A DNA stretch of 64,000 bases from Hysterangium stoloniferum (lineage: Eukaryota > Basidiomycota > Agaricomycetes > Hysterangiales > Hysterangiaceae): NCBI GenBank assembly GCA_015178975.1, contig WHVD01000250.1, positions 26,907 through 90,906 on the forward strand, read 5' to 3'. Below, one piece after another: positions 24,380-36,416 of the stretch. Each line of letters opens with the position of its first letter. Positions within the stretch are counted from its first letter, which is position 1. The notes beneath the pieces are model-generated. The model saw nothing but the letters and a program-made list of their open reading frames with translations, ran no database searches and was not told the DNA's origin. The translations under genes and the position numbers were made by a program.

Positions 24380-24495
24380 GGGTTCGGAGCACGTTTGGCT
24401 TGAGGTGGGTACACGGGAACACGTTGCAAACGCGTAAGGAACGTAGTACAAATGGCTAGGTTATATACCTACCTACCGGTAAACTATGTATGACA
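24380..24495 (+). repeat. Dispersed repeat, copy 2
   Basis: Direct partner of 24094-24170 and inverted partner of 13565-13690. The shared core includes ggctaggttatatacctac and accggtaa. May be the end of an unrecognised transposon. Confidence 0.75.
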
Positions 24496-24730
24496 TGTCC
24501 CGAGATTGGAAATTTGGACCCGGACAATCAGGTGACATTACTTTTATTTTTTTATTTTAATACATTTATATACCGCGTCGCATAACTAAGATACATAGCG
24601 GTTAGGGGGAAAGGTACCCTAAAGGTAGGGAGGGAGGAGAAAGGTATAACAGCAGCGAGTTGGGAGGGCAGGAAGGGGAGGGTAGGGAGGATAGAGAAAA
24701 GGCCTGGGGCGGGGAGGTTGCGAGGGGGGT

Positions 24731-24798
24731 GAGGCGGTGCTTATGTCTTACGGAAGGCGTTGGAGGCGGTGCTTATGTCTTACGGAAGGCGTTGGAGG
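24731..24798. repeat. Two copies of a 32-bp tandem repeat
   Basis: Unit ggcggtgcttatgtctta plus cggaaggcgttgga repeats exactly twice and begins a third time (ggcgg). It is in a G-rich stretch (24600-24800). Confidence 0.85.
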
Positions 24799-25019
24799 CG
24801 GCAATAAATTCGGCCAGCGCTTCAAGGCCTTTGTGGGTGCCGAGGATGATGGCTCACGTGAGATTACTGCAGAGCGAGAGCGGGGTTCGATAAATCAAAT
24901 GATGTGTTACCTTCTGCCCTCACTGGTTCTGCGGTGTATGAATACCTCTTTTCTCCCCATCCATACCTACTAGAGTTAGGCATGTGAAACTTGCGGCTGT
25001 GAAGCGGTGAGCTTCCTTA

Positions 25020-26085
25020 CTAATTCTCGTGCCAAGTATTATTGGCACCCTGACCCTTTACCCACCTTGATTGCCTGCCCGTGTGTATTGTGTAGTGGAA
25101 GATGGATCGAAAGCCGATCAATCATCGCGAGAAAGTATCTTAATATTAGAAGATCTCTGGGAGTGGAAAACTAAGGGTAATATCAGGTTAGGTTATGTGA
25201 AGGTATAGTTTATCCTGCTAAGTTAACCCGAGACAACCCATCTCTGAGCCATTGATCATCGGACCAATGATCACTACCATTTTTGGTCCTAATGGGTGGG
25301 GATGTCTTTTAAGCTGCTTGCATGCATTCCCTGTTTGCGACCCGAGCTTCAACAACCATTTTCCATGGTCGCTGTTTACATTTCGCGGAAAAATTGTTTT
25401 TCCCCGCTTGAAGCCTTCGCTTCGAGTCACAATTAAACTGTACGAGGAATCTGATTGATTTCGCGTTTTAAGAACAGGATCATTGAGTGAACGCCCGGTG
25501 CCCGAGTTTTTTGGGCCACACGAAGTTCTTCGCTTCCATTGTATCCACAAGCCGGTCCGAGAAGCTTCCACCCTTTAAGTCTCTCGACAAGGATCAGCAT
25601 TTCAGCTCCATATGGCAAGATCGACAGGCGTATGCTCCGTTTTTCCATAACGACTTTAGGCGGTGTCAAGGGGGTAATGTATATTCTGGACATCTCTCTT
25701 AGTTCCATTTACTGCGCGCACGTGTCTGAGTTCTTCCTCAGCTTCGTCCTTTCAAATTTCCCCTCGATTCATATTACGCATGCTCCGGGGTTGGATCAGA
25801 AGCGACGTCGGGGCTGTTCCCCGGTGAGAGTTTTGCTCGCATCTCGGAGCATATGCGTAGGATGATTCCGCCCGTTGGACGCGGCGTGCTTGCTTGACGC
25901 GGCTCTTACGCCAAGTGTTATTATTGACCCTTGAGCAGTGTTATGCCCTCTACCCATACCCCTTTCTTCCTGATCACCTGCATATCGACAACGTAAGATG
26001 AAACGAAAGCCCATCGACAATCGCTAGAATATGCTAATATCAGAGGATCACCGGGTAGAAAAATTAGGATGCCGAGTTGGGTTAT
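25020..26085. repeat. Pair of diverged direct repeats (25020-25215 and 25905-26085)
   Basis: Both copies share gccaagt.ttatt, the phrase gaaagcc.atc.a.aatc, and a tail like gggtagaaaa.tta. They are about 890 bp apart and heavily diverged. ORFs between them are short and overlapping, with no support as genes. Confidence 0.45.
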
Positions 26086-26259
26086 TTTAAGACATGATTC
26101 TTCGCGACGAGTCTCTCGATATGACGTATCTTGATTCGGTTTCTCAAGCGCACCAGGTGACTTGTTATGCGAGTAGTCTATGACACTTGCTGTCTATGGC
26201 GGTGCAGATAGCAACGCTTAATAAGAAATTGTCAAGGTATATTTATATTTGAGCTGTAC

Positions 26260-27460
26260 AGTGCAATGATAGTGACGGTGGAAATCATCAAAATAGGGTA
26301 TCATGTGGCCCGCCAAACCTGCCGTCAATCGACATACGTGTCTCCTTCCACCACTATCAAGAGCAGCGCTGGATCTGCCTTTGATGAAGGACTAAATCTC
26401 TGTATTCTAACTCCTCTTCTCTCCATTAGACACCCCCGACGGCGCAGCCAGAAAAAGGGTGCCACGAAAAATTAGTCTCGTACATCGGATGGATACGTTC
26501 AATTTACTGAATAGACATGATGATGTGGAAGTGGGGGTTGCAAATCGAAGAAAGCGTAGAGCCCCGGGAGGGGTGAGCCGTGAGTGGGAGTGAAGGGCAT
26601 TCAGTTCGAAGGGGGTGGCGGCGTTGGTGGAGGCGTTGGTGGGGAACTTGGTGGGGGTGTCTGCGCGTTGTCTAATAAGCCTATCAGTACTCATTATACG
26701 TGTTACGTGGTGAATTATGGCGTACCAAAACATAAGGGGGGTGGATGGAGATCGACAATTGGTAACGGGATACAGTAGATTCGTGGTGCATTTGGGATGG
26801 GGAGTGAAGGGCAGGACGATGGATATGATGTCTGCTCAAACGATGAGGTAGAGGCCATTGCGGGATTATGCGTGGGTGGTGGGGAAATTGAGACAACGGG
26901 TGATATCGTGCAAAGGAGTATAAGCGCTATTGCTGTTGAGTGCTGTGTCGACTACTAAACAATTGTGGTTGGGGAGTGGCCTTGGGGCGAAGCAAAATGG
27001 AAATTGCGGCTTATATATGCCCAAGGTTGCAAGATTCTTCCACCCCGGATGAATTGGATCAATGGTTGGCGGGCGATCCGATAGTGGTAAGCGGCCGCTC
27101 TTATCCCGTAAGATGGGTGCTCTCGGACTGAGGCCAAATCACAATACGACAGCTTTGGAAGATCAGAACGGTGTAGTCCCGCAGCCACCACATTCTTCAA
27201 ATCCGGCAAGAAAAATACTCCTGGAACCCCTGTCAAGTCACGGTTCTGACCAATGTAAAACCTCGGAGCGACGGAGAAATCCGCAGCGAAACCTGTTTCA
27301 AGGAGACAACATGAGGATACGGGGCATGCGTCTACCTCGTGTTGTACGGGAGGTATGTTGCGAGACTGTGTATAGTACGCCTGCCAGGAACAATCCTTAC
27401 ACCATTTGTCAATCGCTTGTGAATTCCACTTTTAGATGTCAGTAGACGCTTCCCCGCAAA
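26260..27460 (-). repeat. Segmental duplication A (proline-rich module locus)
   Basis: Similar along its length to about 31440-32780 (same orientation) and 45290-46560 (inverted). Shared anchors are gaatcatcaaaat on one side and cccctgtcaagtcac on the other, with the module gene and its TATA box between. Confidence 0.7.
26601..26858 (-). CDS. Proline-rich module protein, copy A (one module)
   Basis: Starts at 26858 (MASTSSFEQTSYPSS). The module continues PIPNAPRIYCIPLPIVDLHP, then a phase-1 intron of about 54 nt whose 3' end is gcttattag, then DNAQTPPPSSPPTPPPTPPP ending at the stop 26601. About 66 residues. A TATA box (gcatatataag, near 27010 read leftwards) is shared with the other copies. 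This copy has one module, the others two. No known domain. The motif around I-x-C-I-P-L-P faintly recalls the lead-in of fungal DUF6699 proteins, but no DUF6699 core follows. Function unknown; real expression is plausible but unproven. Confidence 0.4.
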
Positions 27461-29474
27461 GACGCTTGGTGATAGAATTGGAGCATTGACATTGGACACC
27501 TCCAATCTAGTGATTGACCCGATGAAGCTTTGAACTTGCTTTAGAAAGTTCCACGAGGCCGATAAGAGGTGAGTGCCTTATGGTGGACCTATTCGTATCT
27601 CTCCGCGACTAGAGGGAGTTTAGGGCATCAATGGTATGCTGCAAACGGCGGCTTTCGGTCCACGGTGATCTGTGTGGTGTGTATGGCGCTCATAGAAATT
27701 CTAGCAATCAAGGGGTGGGTATAAATAATAACATCCTCCGCATGGGGTTATAACACGTGCACGGCTGCGTTGAGGGATTGAGGATGCGACATAGTCACAG
27801 CTGAACTTTGCGGGTCGCTGCGGATAGTTGTACATGCGGGGAATCCTGAGCGCGGTGGTGGTATCCCGAGCATAGAAAATGATAACCCTTTACCGATAAT
27901 GTCTGTGATAATGTATATGGGCGTAGGGCATATAGATGCCCACGGTGGCTCACAGACTGTCAGCGTTATGAGCGCATGTTAAAGCATACCGGTCCGACTT
28001 CGAACCGGCACCATACACAATTTGCTGGTGAGCCGAAACATAGCTGCCGACCTGCAATATGGACCTGTAAGCCATATCTACAATATACTGGCAACATGTA
28101 TATTCCCCGCAAGGACGCCGTCACGTTTCGCACGTGTAGTAGCCAGATCTGCCACAATCGCCCCTTGGGGTGAGATGGTACTTTTATCGCCCGGCACTAG
28201 CCGCCTTCCGTGCTCTGAATGAGTTGCAGATTCGATCAGACAGCTTCCAGTAGAGAGCCTCAGTCGGAGAGATTGTTTGATGTGGTTGGTGGTGTTGTGC
28301 TTGGTAGTGTCATTTGCACCGCCTAGTTTAGCATCGCTTGTTTTGTAAGCCCCCTAGCCGTTGGCAAGTTGCGCTATATGTGCAGCAGAGTACTCGTTTA
28401 TGATGACAGATGTTGAAAATTGGATGCTAAAAGAAATCAGGGAATAAAGGACATGTGGAAGTAAATCTCGGGGTCTTGCCGATAAATTTCCGGACTGCAG
28501 ATCCATCGAGATATTCCAGGGCGGTGGCAGCAACAGAATACTGTAATTAAAGTGTAAAATGATAATAATTATTGGCGTTGCATCGTATGGCGTAATCGGT
28601 GATCCGTCGCTTAGGACGTTGAGACACGCCTCTCTTATGAAAGCTTTGAAGAATCAATATAGAACTGGATTTTGACAGCTCTAAAATGGTCTCCTACACG
28701 ATTGCAGTTACGATAACTTCCCATGTAAGTGGGAAGGTGACCCACGGATCAATGTTGGCTCGTTGACGTGTTACGCGTGCAGGAGTTGGGTGAGGAAACG
28801 TGGCCGCTTGTGCTATGCGATAGATGGTTAATCACCCGGAAGTTGGCAATGCAGTAGTCTATTCATTCACCTCATTTTCATTGTGGGGATCGATTTTGCC
28901 GCCATATTGAGTTAGCGAGTGTTCGCGGCATTATAATTCCAAGCCTGTTCGATCGTCATCAAATCAGAAACAATAAAGCGAAATAGTTAGTCACTCGATC
29001 GTTTTAACAGCCTAATAGCAGTGCCTCCTTATATTCTTGTATGACTGTCAGTCACGAGTAACGACTCCGAGGAAAGATGGTGCTCTGACACTTGGTCGCG
29101 TCCTATTTGAATTGAAGCAGGAGGAGACCTGCCCTCTTTTCTTTATCCCATTCATTGACCCCCGCACGCTACATACTATATTCTTTGCATGCCACCCGTC
29201 TCCACCTCGAAACATGATGTTAAGCAGGCGAGCTTTGTCTTCGGCATAATCATCGTTCCAGGCACGTCTCTCGATTCACGATTGAAGTGTTGGCTGCATT
29301 GCTAAAATGTTGAACATTATCAGTCATTGCATTAGTTCTCTTAGTTTATATATGCCGACTGGTTCGCAGACACTACTACGAGGACTTCCCCCGGATACGA
29401 AACATATTTAATAACCTTGTTTTCCTGGTGCTCATTTGTCCCGACCATGCCCTCTCGGCGCCATCACAATCCGC
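27461..29474. other. Intergenic, nothing identified
   Basis: About 2 kb with only short overlapping ORFs on both strands and no splice-consistent chain. No repeat or RNA gene recognised. Confidence 0.4.
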
Positions 29475-29670
29475 ATTCAATGTAGATATTGGAATGGCAA
29501 GACTCCCGCAACGCAGGGATCCGGAACTACTTCCCAGCTATAGTGCACATGTCAACCACGTGTATCCTAGACTTCCGCTTCCAACCTATCCTGGGATGGG
29601 AGCGCGCTCTCATACGTTATAACCTATGCGGTCGCTCATTTATGAGCGATCGTCCGCCCATCGTATGCCA
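29475..29670 (+). repeat. Dispersed repeat, partner of 34985-35170
   Basis: Both copies contain gtagatattggaat, cggaac.acttcc, gcacatgtc, and end in gcggtcgct. About 70% similar by eye. Likely fragments of one old transposon or duplicated gene; no clean reading frame in either. Confidence 0.55.
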
Positions 29671-30336
29671 TTCATTATAATGTATTTACTTTTGCAATGC
29701 CCACAACTAGGAGTTAATTAATTGTTTTCGCCTTTCTTCCAGTGTACTGTCTTGCTTCTCTTATCTTTGTTTGCCTCCATGTATCCCTCTCATCTAGAAT
29801 CCTTGACAATATAATCCTAGATACTTACACATATCACATATCCCAGATCCCAGATCTTGACTTGTCATGCTCGAACTAATTTTTGCACTCAGGATTTTGT
29901 AACCCGTGCAAACTACAATAACTAATGGGAAACTGAGTGTGCTGAGGGAATGGCTGTGTGATGTACGAGGTAGGCTCACCGTAGTGTGTGGATACCAATT
30001 GTAACATTGCATTGCGAGTTTCAAATTGCAAGGCTATTCAAATTGATTTAGCATTTCAGCCAGAGGAGTGCACAATGTGATGCTCGAGGTTTGTGTGCTG
30101 TACGAAGCAAGTTTGTCACCTCAACTGCATCTACTGTTTTAACGAGTAGGGGGAGAATGTACAATGTGCCGATACGCTGACACTTTGCCCCGCTTCGCCA
30201 TTTCGCCCTACCCCGGTTTAGAGTTTATTCCTAGTATATAAATAGAATAATATTCTTGCACTCACGCTTTCCGTTTGCCTCCCACAAGCAGGAAACTAAC
30301 AGACCAAATGAAAAAATGGCCTGCAAGCATCATTAC

Positions 30337-30493
30337 ACAGTTACGCACCGGGTACCCCTACGAAAACATCTATGGAGAATAGGGAAGGCGGACTCTCCTA
30401 GATAGCGGGCTTGCCCTACTAAAGATGAAACCATAGCACACTTCTTGGTGTGATGTGCTCAGCTTGCACCGCATAGGGCTAATTTCAAGGTTG
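30337..30493 (+). pseudogene. LINE C-terminal zinc-finger remnant
   Basis: Plus-strand frames read ITQLRTGYP, then after a shift RKHLWRIGKADSP, then RACPTKDETIAHFLV and CAQLAPHR. This is the CCHC-like knuckle at the end of fungal non-LTR reverse transcriptase/RNase H proteins. It is broken by stops and frameshifts. Orientation is opposite to the RNase H remnant next to it. Confidence 0.65.
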
Positions 30494-30559
30494 AATCTGT
30501 GAGAGGCTTGAAAATCCGCAGTGTGTTTTGTATGAGTGCCTCAACATGCATTCGTTTGA

Positions 30560-30980
30560 CCGCGGACGCGCTGATCGGAAGCCAGTCTACTCCTATTGCT
30601 GCTCCTTTTGTGTAGGCATCTGCCTTCTCAATACCTCATACGCCTTTGTGTCCCGGCACCCACATCATTTCTAAGTCCGGCACAGTTTCTTTGAATGCTG
30701 TTGGGTCTATTCGGCAGATGACTTCGTCAACCAGATATTGCCCCGCTCCTGCGTTTAGCCGCTTGGGTATCCAATGCTAACATGGAGGGCAACTTCGTGT
30801 TTGCCTTTTCAGCAGCTTTAGCCCTAGCAGAGTTCCCACCACCCCGGCTTCGTAGACCGTGTGCATTTATTTGGTTATTGCCCAAATGGTATACGAGTGC
30901 GTCGCTTCCTCCTTGCCATCCCTGTATAGTGCAGCCGCAGCTCCGACCCCTCCCTCAACCTCGGACCCATAGGAGAAGAT
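30560..30980 (-). pseudogene. LINE RNase H remnant
   Basis: Minus-strand frames show EGGVGAAAALYRDGKEEA, then HTVYEAGVVGTLLGLKLLKR, then PDLEMMWVPGHKGV, and EKADAYTKGAA, the successive blocks of a retrotransposon RNase H. In-frame stops and shifts break it, and the first catalytic Asp of the usual F-[ST]-D-G-S motif is Tyr (FSYGS). Dead element. It starts exactly where the ORF at 30981-31340 stops. Confidence 0.75.
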
Positions 30981-31340
30981 TTAGAGCCTGGTAAGGCTGC
31001 CTTTGACTACTTCGATTGCTGCTGCCTTATTCGAGGCTATGGTCGTGGTGAGATAGCTGGATGATGCCAGGAACTTGTCAATTTTCTGGAGCATATCCTG
31101 CCATGCAAAATCTGTGCCAAGCTTCTCACGGACCCGGAAGTGTTACGTTTTGTCAACTCCACTGGCAGACTGAAAGACATCCTCGGAGACGGTGGCAAGA
31201 AACATAGCAGACGAAACGAGAGCTGATGCCTCCACACTCTCTACATATACCCCAAATAACAACTCTCCCGCTGAGACTCTCCCCTTCATCGTCCATGCAG
31301 AGATCGACACAAAAGTAGATAGGACCAGCTTCAATTTCAT
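30981..31340 (-). pseudogene. 119-codon ORF with one in-frame TAA
   Basis: ATG at 31340 opens MKLKLVLSTFVSISAW, a possible signal peptide. The frame stays protein-like to GVDKT, meets TAA at 31143-31145, and then continues in the same frame (HFRVREKLGTDFAWQDMLQK and IDKFLASSSYLTTTIA) to a stop at 30981. No intron of reasonable length can remove the stop. Helical, Ser/Ala-rich composition suggests a small secreted or membrane-peripheral protein, but I do not recognise it. Directly abuts a LINE RNase H remnant. Read as a recent one-stop pseudogene; stop readthrough or a sequencing error is possible. Confidence 0.5.
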
Positions 31341-31439
31341 AACATGTACTTACAGCCGAAAATGAGGCGCAGCCCTAACAGACTATAAAATTGACTTTCA
31401 AAAAAATTTCTAATTCAAAATAGTCAATGCATACATGTG

Positions 31440-32780
31440 GGTACATCAGTGATAGTACAATAATACAATGATAACGATGTCGGGAATCATCAAAATGGAC
31501 AGTATATATGGCCCACCAAATTCCCCGTTGACAGTAGTGCTCTCCGTCATATAAACCTGTCTCTGACATGCCTATTTCCTTTCACTATGAAGTGCAGGCT
31601 GCTGCAGACCTGTCTTTGTTGGGCAAGTTCATGGATTCTAACTTCTCTCCAGAAGGTGGCCCCAGCCGCGAGTCGGACAAAAAGTGTTATGAAAAAAAAT
31701 TAATATGGTCTGTGCATCGGATAAATGGATCCGATTGATTGGATAGAACCGGTGGCCTGGAAGGGGGGGCTATAAGTTGAAGAGGAAGGGGGAGCCTGGG
31801 AGAAGTGTAGTGGGAGGGGATAGGGCTCATTTCGAAGTGGGTGAGGGGATCAGTAGCAAATCTAACGCATTATCTAAAAGGCATGTCAGTATCCATGCTT
31901 CTATTACCCGGAAAGCTAATAACATACTGGAACGTGCGGAAACTGGATGCTCATCAACTTTCGGCAGCGGGATACAGTTGATTCTGGGTGCATTTGGGGT
32001 GGGTGGTGGAGGATAGGGCGACGTATATGATGCCTGTGCAAACGACGGGGTAGAAACCATAGTGGGATTATGAGTGTGAGGTGGGGGAGTCGAGTGAGGA
32101 GTGGGTGAGGAAGTGGGTGCATTGTCTAAAACCCTGTCAGTGTTTATACTATGTATCAATTGGAAAAGTAATAGCATACTGCGACATAAGGGAGCTGGAT
32201 GAATATCAACCTTTGGTAACGGGATACAGCTAATTTTTGGCGCATTTGGAGGGAGCGGTGAAGGGGAAGACCGTCTACATGATGACTGTTGATACGACGA
32301 GGGAAGAGCCATAGTGGGGTTACGAGTGTAGTGTGGGGGAGGTGAAATATAAGTGGTGACTTTGTGTGGAGGAGGGTATCAGACTAGGTTTAGTTGCTTG
32401 TGTCGAGTATCAAACGATGGGAGTTGGAGGGTGGACTTTGGGGGACTGCAGTGTGTTTACAGCTTATATACGTCGGAATCACGATACGACAACTGTGGCA
32501 CCTATGAATACCCCAATCCGTTGGCCGCCTTGCATTTATCGAAATCCCGCTGAAAAACCACTTCTGGACCCCTGTCAAGTCACTGTTCGGAACCCTTGCA
32601 TGGAAGATCCTCTGAAAAACGGAGGAATGCGCAACGAAGTATGATAGGAAACACTTTCTCATTATTTAGTGAACAAGCATGCGTTTACCTCATGTTGGGA
32701 GTGGAGATACGTTGTCATATATATATAGGGTACAATGTTGATTGTTTGCAATGTGGTGTGTATACATGCAGTGCTTAAAT
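31440..32780 (-). repeat. Segmental duplication B (proline-rich module locus)
   Basis: Second copy of the block at 26260-27460. Conserved from the anchor ggaatcatcaaaatgg (near 31480) to the region around 32570-32660 with cccctgtcaagtcact. Confidence 0.7.
31827..32312 (-). CDS. Proline-rich module protein, copy B (two modules)
   Basis: Starts at 32312 (MALPSSYQQSSCRRSSPSP). Module 1 reads NAPKISCIPLPKVDIHPAP, followed by an intron with donor GTATGC and acceptor gggttttag. Next comes HTHNPTMVSTPSFAQASY and module 2 (NAPRINCIPLPKVDEHPV), then a second similar intron (GTATGT to gccttttag) and a short end to the stop at 31827. About 125 residues spliced; unspliced it is also open for 161 codons, so intron use is inferred from similarity with copies A and C. 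TATA box gtatataagc lies upstream near 32465. Both modules carry the intron at the same place, so the module duplicated with its intron. Function unknown. Confidence 0.5.
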   Translation of the reverse strand: MALPSSYQQSSCRRSSPSPLPPNAPKISCIPLPKVDIHPAPLCRSMLLLFQLIHSINTDRVLDNAPTSSPTPHSTPPPHTHNPTMVSTPSFAQASYTSPYPPPPTPNAPRINCIPLPKVDEHPVSARSSMLLAFRVIEAWILTCLLDNALDLLLIPSPTSK

Positions 32781-33469
32781 CTACGATTAGCGCACCCCCG
32801 CAGCGCTCTTCGTGCACGTGAGAGACCACGTGAAGATCTTAGCGTCTCCATTATGTGAATTTTTCGTGTGCGAATTTCGGTGGCGGGTGAGAAAAAATGA
32901 GTGCCTCATCCCCGGTCATAGTCTCATCTTTCTCCAAAAATTTAATACACAGTCTAATGCACTAATCATGTGCTGTGGAGGGTAACTTTCTGGTTTGAGG
33001 TATTAATGCCAAATTGAAATGGTAAAGTGAATTAAAGTATTCTATTTCTGTCAAGCTCTAAAAGGGGGGATCGATCATGGACCCTACAGAATCCTTATCT
33101 ACCAGTATTGAAGTTTCGTGGTTCCTTGGTAGGCGGTGATTCCCGACTGCGGTGACGCCATAATGAATCCCTCATTATCTTAAAGCCCAGAAAAGTCAAC
33201 AACCAGGTTGTGTTGAGAAATGTGGAATACTGATATAGTCGCTTAAGAGCCCTGGCGACCACTCAGGTCCCAGATATCCGTATCATGCAATGAATACTGC
33301 AAAGCACATCATCCTCGTCCAAAATCACGTGGGAATGGCCGCTGCCAGGAAGCACAGCCCCAAACCACTGGGAATTCATGTCTCTGTATTAAGATATAGA
33401 GGCCTTACGGGTGCTGCGTTGGCGTTGGCAGGCTGCTAGCACTACAAACATATGCTAAAATAGTACATT
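32781..33469. other. Intergenic, nothing identified
   Basis: No supported ORF, repeat or RNA gene. Confidence 0.4.
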
Positions 33470-34420
33470 AATTTCAACTTTTAGAAGTCTGGCAACTGAA
33501 CGAGTTTACACGAGGTTTCATCGCGAAAGTGAGTCTGTCATTATTTAAGCATGAGCGGTGGCACTTCATATATCGCATCCACGCCAGGAAGCCTGCATCT
33601 GTAGATGACAGGCACTATATACTAGTGCTGATTCCCCACACAGACGCCGTTCATATTCTACACAGGCCGGGAAAACACCGCAGCACAATCCTCGTGTCCG
33701 ATACGGATTCTAGGTTCAAGACTGTATCCTGCTTGCTATTTGAAAAATCAATCGAAGTTGAGGTGTGATCGGTTTCGAAGTAAACCCTGAGCTTCCGCGT
33801 TGAATAATTTATTGTGCAGAGTAACATCGACATGATGCCCTTTTCACAAACGGTAGCTGGGGCAGGTAGCGTTATAGCACATGCCAAAACAAAACATATT
33901 TTTTTAGCTTTTAGGAGTATGACAACTCCTGATCGCGAAAGTGAAAGCTATGACATTTGATATGTTACATATGTCATATTATCCGAGCCAGATTGGCAGG
34001 CAAGGTACCATGCATCGCCCCCTCCGCACAGACGCCGTCCATGTACGGCATGATCAGACAGATAGCCCAGATAACCCTCATCTAAATAAACAGATTTTAA
34101 CTTAAGAACTCTCGGAGGACTCCTAAACATGGCCCCTTGATTCCATGCGGACACGGGGTCGGTAGGTACCCTGGTCCACAGGCGCCGCCTTACCCTGAGC
34201 TCCTTGGCCGGAAGATTGAAGAAAGGTGTATGACGCGATATTAAACTTTTCCGGTAGTGCACTAATTTGCTTTTGGAAAATCAATCGAATTTGAGGCTCA
34301 ACCGGGTTCCGGATTTACAACTTTGGGACTTCCGTGTGGAAACGTGTGTGAGTTGACATTCCCTTTTCAGAGATAGACTATTCGTTATAGCTGATACATT
34401 AAAATATTCGTGGTGGGGGA
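33470..34420 (+). repeat. Tandem pair of diverged ~450-bp units
   Basis: Unit 1 (33470-33900) and unit 2 (33901-34420) share tttag.agt.tg.caact, atcgcgaaagtga, cccc.c.cagacgccgt.cat, and aaaatcaatcgaa.ttgagg in the same order. ORFs inside (for example 33529-33768, HTDAVHILHRPGKH) are only partly kept in the second copy, so no gene is called. Confidence 0.6.
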
Positions 34421-36416
34421 TACCAGTAGCGTAAATAATATTTAACATGGCACTACTTAGTAATGTCGAGTGACGCGTGATCCGAGCCTGTCGCCTCAGG
34501 ATCTTTGGCCACCCCTTCAAAGAATCACCACACGACCCGGATGTTCATCATTTAGGAAGTTTTCTTGGCAGATGAAATCATTACTCCTTTGTTCACTTTT
34601 CACTTGCGTCCAGTGCCAGGTGCTGGGTTACTTGTTAAAGCTTTACGCAGTACAGGAGTTGCTAGGAAACGTGGCAGCCCGATATGCTATGCAAAAAAAA
34701 AAAAATTGGCTAATCATTGAACGTGGCCAAATGCTTTTCATTAACCAACCAATCCAATTGCACTTGATAATGCTCTGTTCAATCCTCATCGTATTAAACT
34801 ATAAGGCTGGGTGGCTTGGTCCGTTCATTGATCTAATAACCGTACCTAACGTGCTTAATGTTTAACATAGTGATTATGCTCTCTTTGACACTCGTTTGTT
34901 ATATTATTTCAATCTGGGTCATGTCTCTTTGCTTTTTTTATCCATTCAATCACCGGTGACCGCTCGGGCAATCTAGGTCGCCGTTCAGTGTAGATATTGG
35001 AATAGTAAGATTTGATCCATCATTCGGGATGCGGAACCACTTCCTAGTTAATCGCGCACATGTCGACGAGTACCCCAAAGCCTATTTAACCTGGCGCGAA
35101 CGCTCACAGATGAAATTGCGCGACCCGCTCATCTGTCCTTTTTGTGAGCGGTCGCTCTCGTCTATCATCCTAGTGATTTGCTTCGGCTGTAGACCTCGGC
35201 CCTTGGCGTTAATCAATCTTCCCCGGTCTATTCACTTGTCTCTTTATCTAAGCTCAGCTGTCATCGTCATGATATATCTGGTTCGTATAATATAACTTAT
35301 GTATTGTGGCAGATAACCCCTAGACAAAACTTAAATATATCGTCTGTAGGAAATGGGCGTCGTTAGGGTGTGGCACGGCATTATGAATGGTTCCAGGGCA
35401 CTTCTGCCGAATCCTACCGCATTCCAATCAATCAGATTACGCCGCGACTAGTCATAATTTTTGAACAGGCTCGTTATCGAATCTTGCTGTGCCTCTGGCA
35501 TTGCGGCACGGATATCGCTATTCCCCCGTGATACATGTTTGTCGGCTGTCGAGCGTTATCGACGTACCTCAACGGTGGGATTTATTAGCGGCCAATCCCT
35601 GACTTGGCATGTGCTCGTTCGTATTCAGAAGTGTTTCATCTGCGAATAGAACCGACAAGAAGTGTCCAAGTGTAAAATCGCCTGCCCCTGCACCCTTGCA
35701 TCAGAACGAGGTATTCCTCTCTGTTAAACCACCCCACACCAGTTCCTCCTTCTATTTGGAAGTGTTTTGTAATCGGGGTTTGGTATTTTTTTAGCTCACC
35801 AATCGATTTGGGTGCAGGACATAGCCAAGTTGCAGTGGCAGCCACGTGGTGTTTGTATTACGACTTTTATTGTTTGAATTATTACCTACTAATTAGGACA
35901 ATATTTAATTTCGATTAACCGAATGGGTGGGAGGTTTAAGGATCTTATTCTGCCCGGTACATGGGAGTTTCCAAGCTTGAGTGCCATTCCTCTGTTTATG
36001 TGTGCTTGCTCGAGAATGCAAGGGGCACGCATCTAGGTCAAAGGCAAGTAAGTCGTCACCACCTATAGTTGCGTTGCTCACACTTATCAGCGTGGCGTGA
36101 GATCTTGTCTGAAAGCTATGCAATCCCTGACTCACCGAAGACTTATCTGGCGTCTGGAAACTTTCTGACAAAAGGCGAAAAGTCATCCGTTCTAGAAAAT
36201 CCAAGCCTTTTGCGCGGCCGTATCTTTCTTTTCTTCACATATTTCCTTAATAGTCACTTCTTGGCAATGCGTAGTCGACCACCAACTTTAAAGAGGAACT
36301 TGAATGGTGCTCAGCACTTTATCTTGTCTCCTCTTCCACGACATACATATCAACAGCATCCAGTGTCATTCGAGTAACGCGTAAAACGTTCCTCATATAA
36401 TAATATTCCACTCACC
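34421..36416. other. Intergenic with one dispersed repeat copy
   Basis: Bases 34985-35170 are the partner of 29475-29670. The rest has no supported gene. The long ORF at 34470-34865 would need a GTG start and has no splice or domain support. Confidence 0.4.

Noticed and set aside
34470-34865. 131-codon ORF with hydrophobic stretches
   Set aside because: Needs a GTG start, has no splice signals, promoter or related copy, and lies in decayed sequence.
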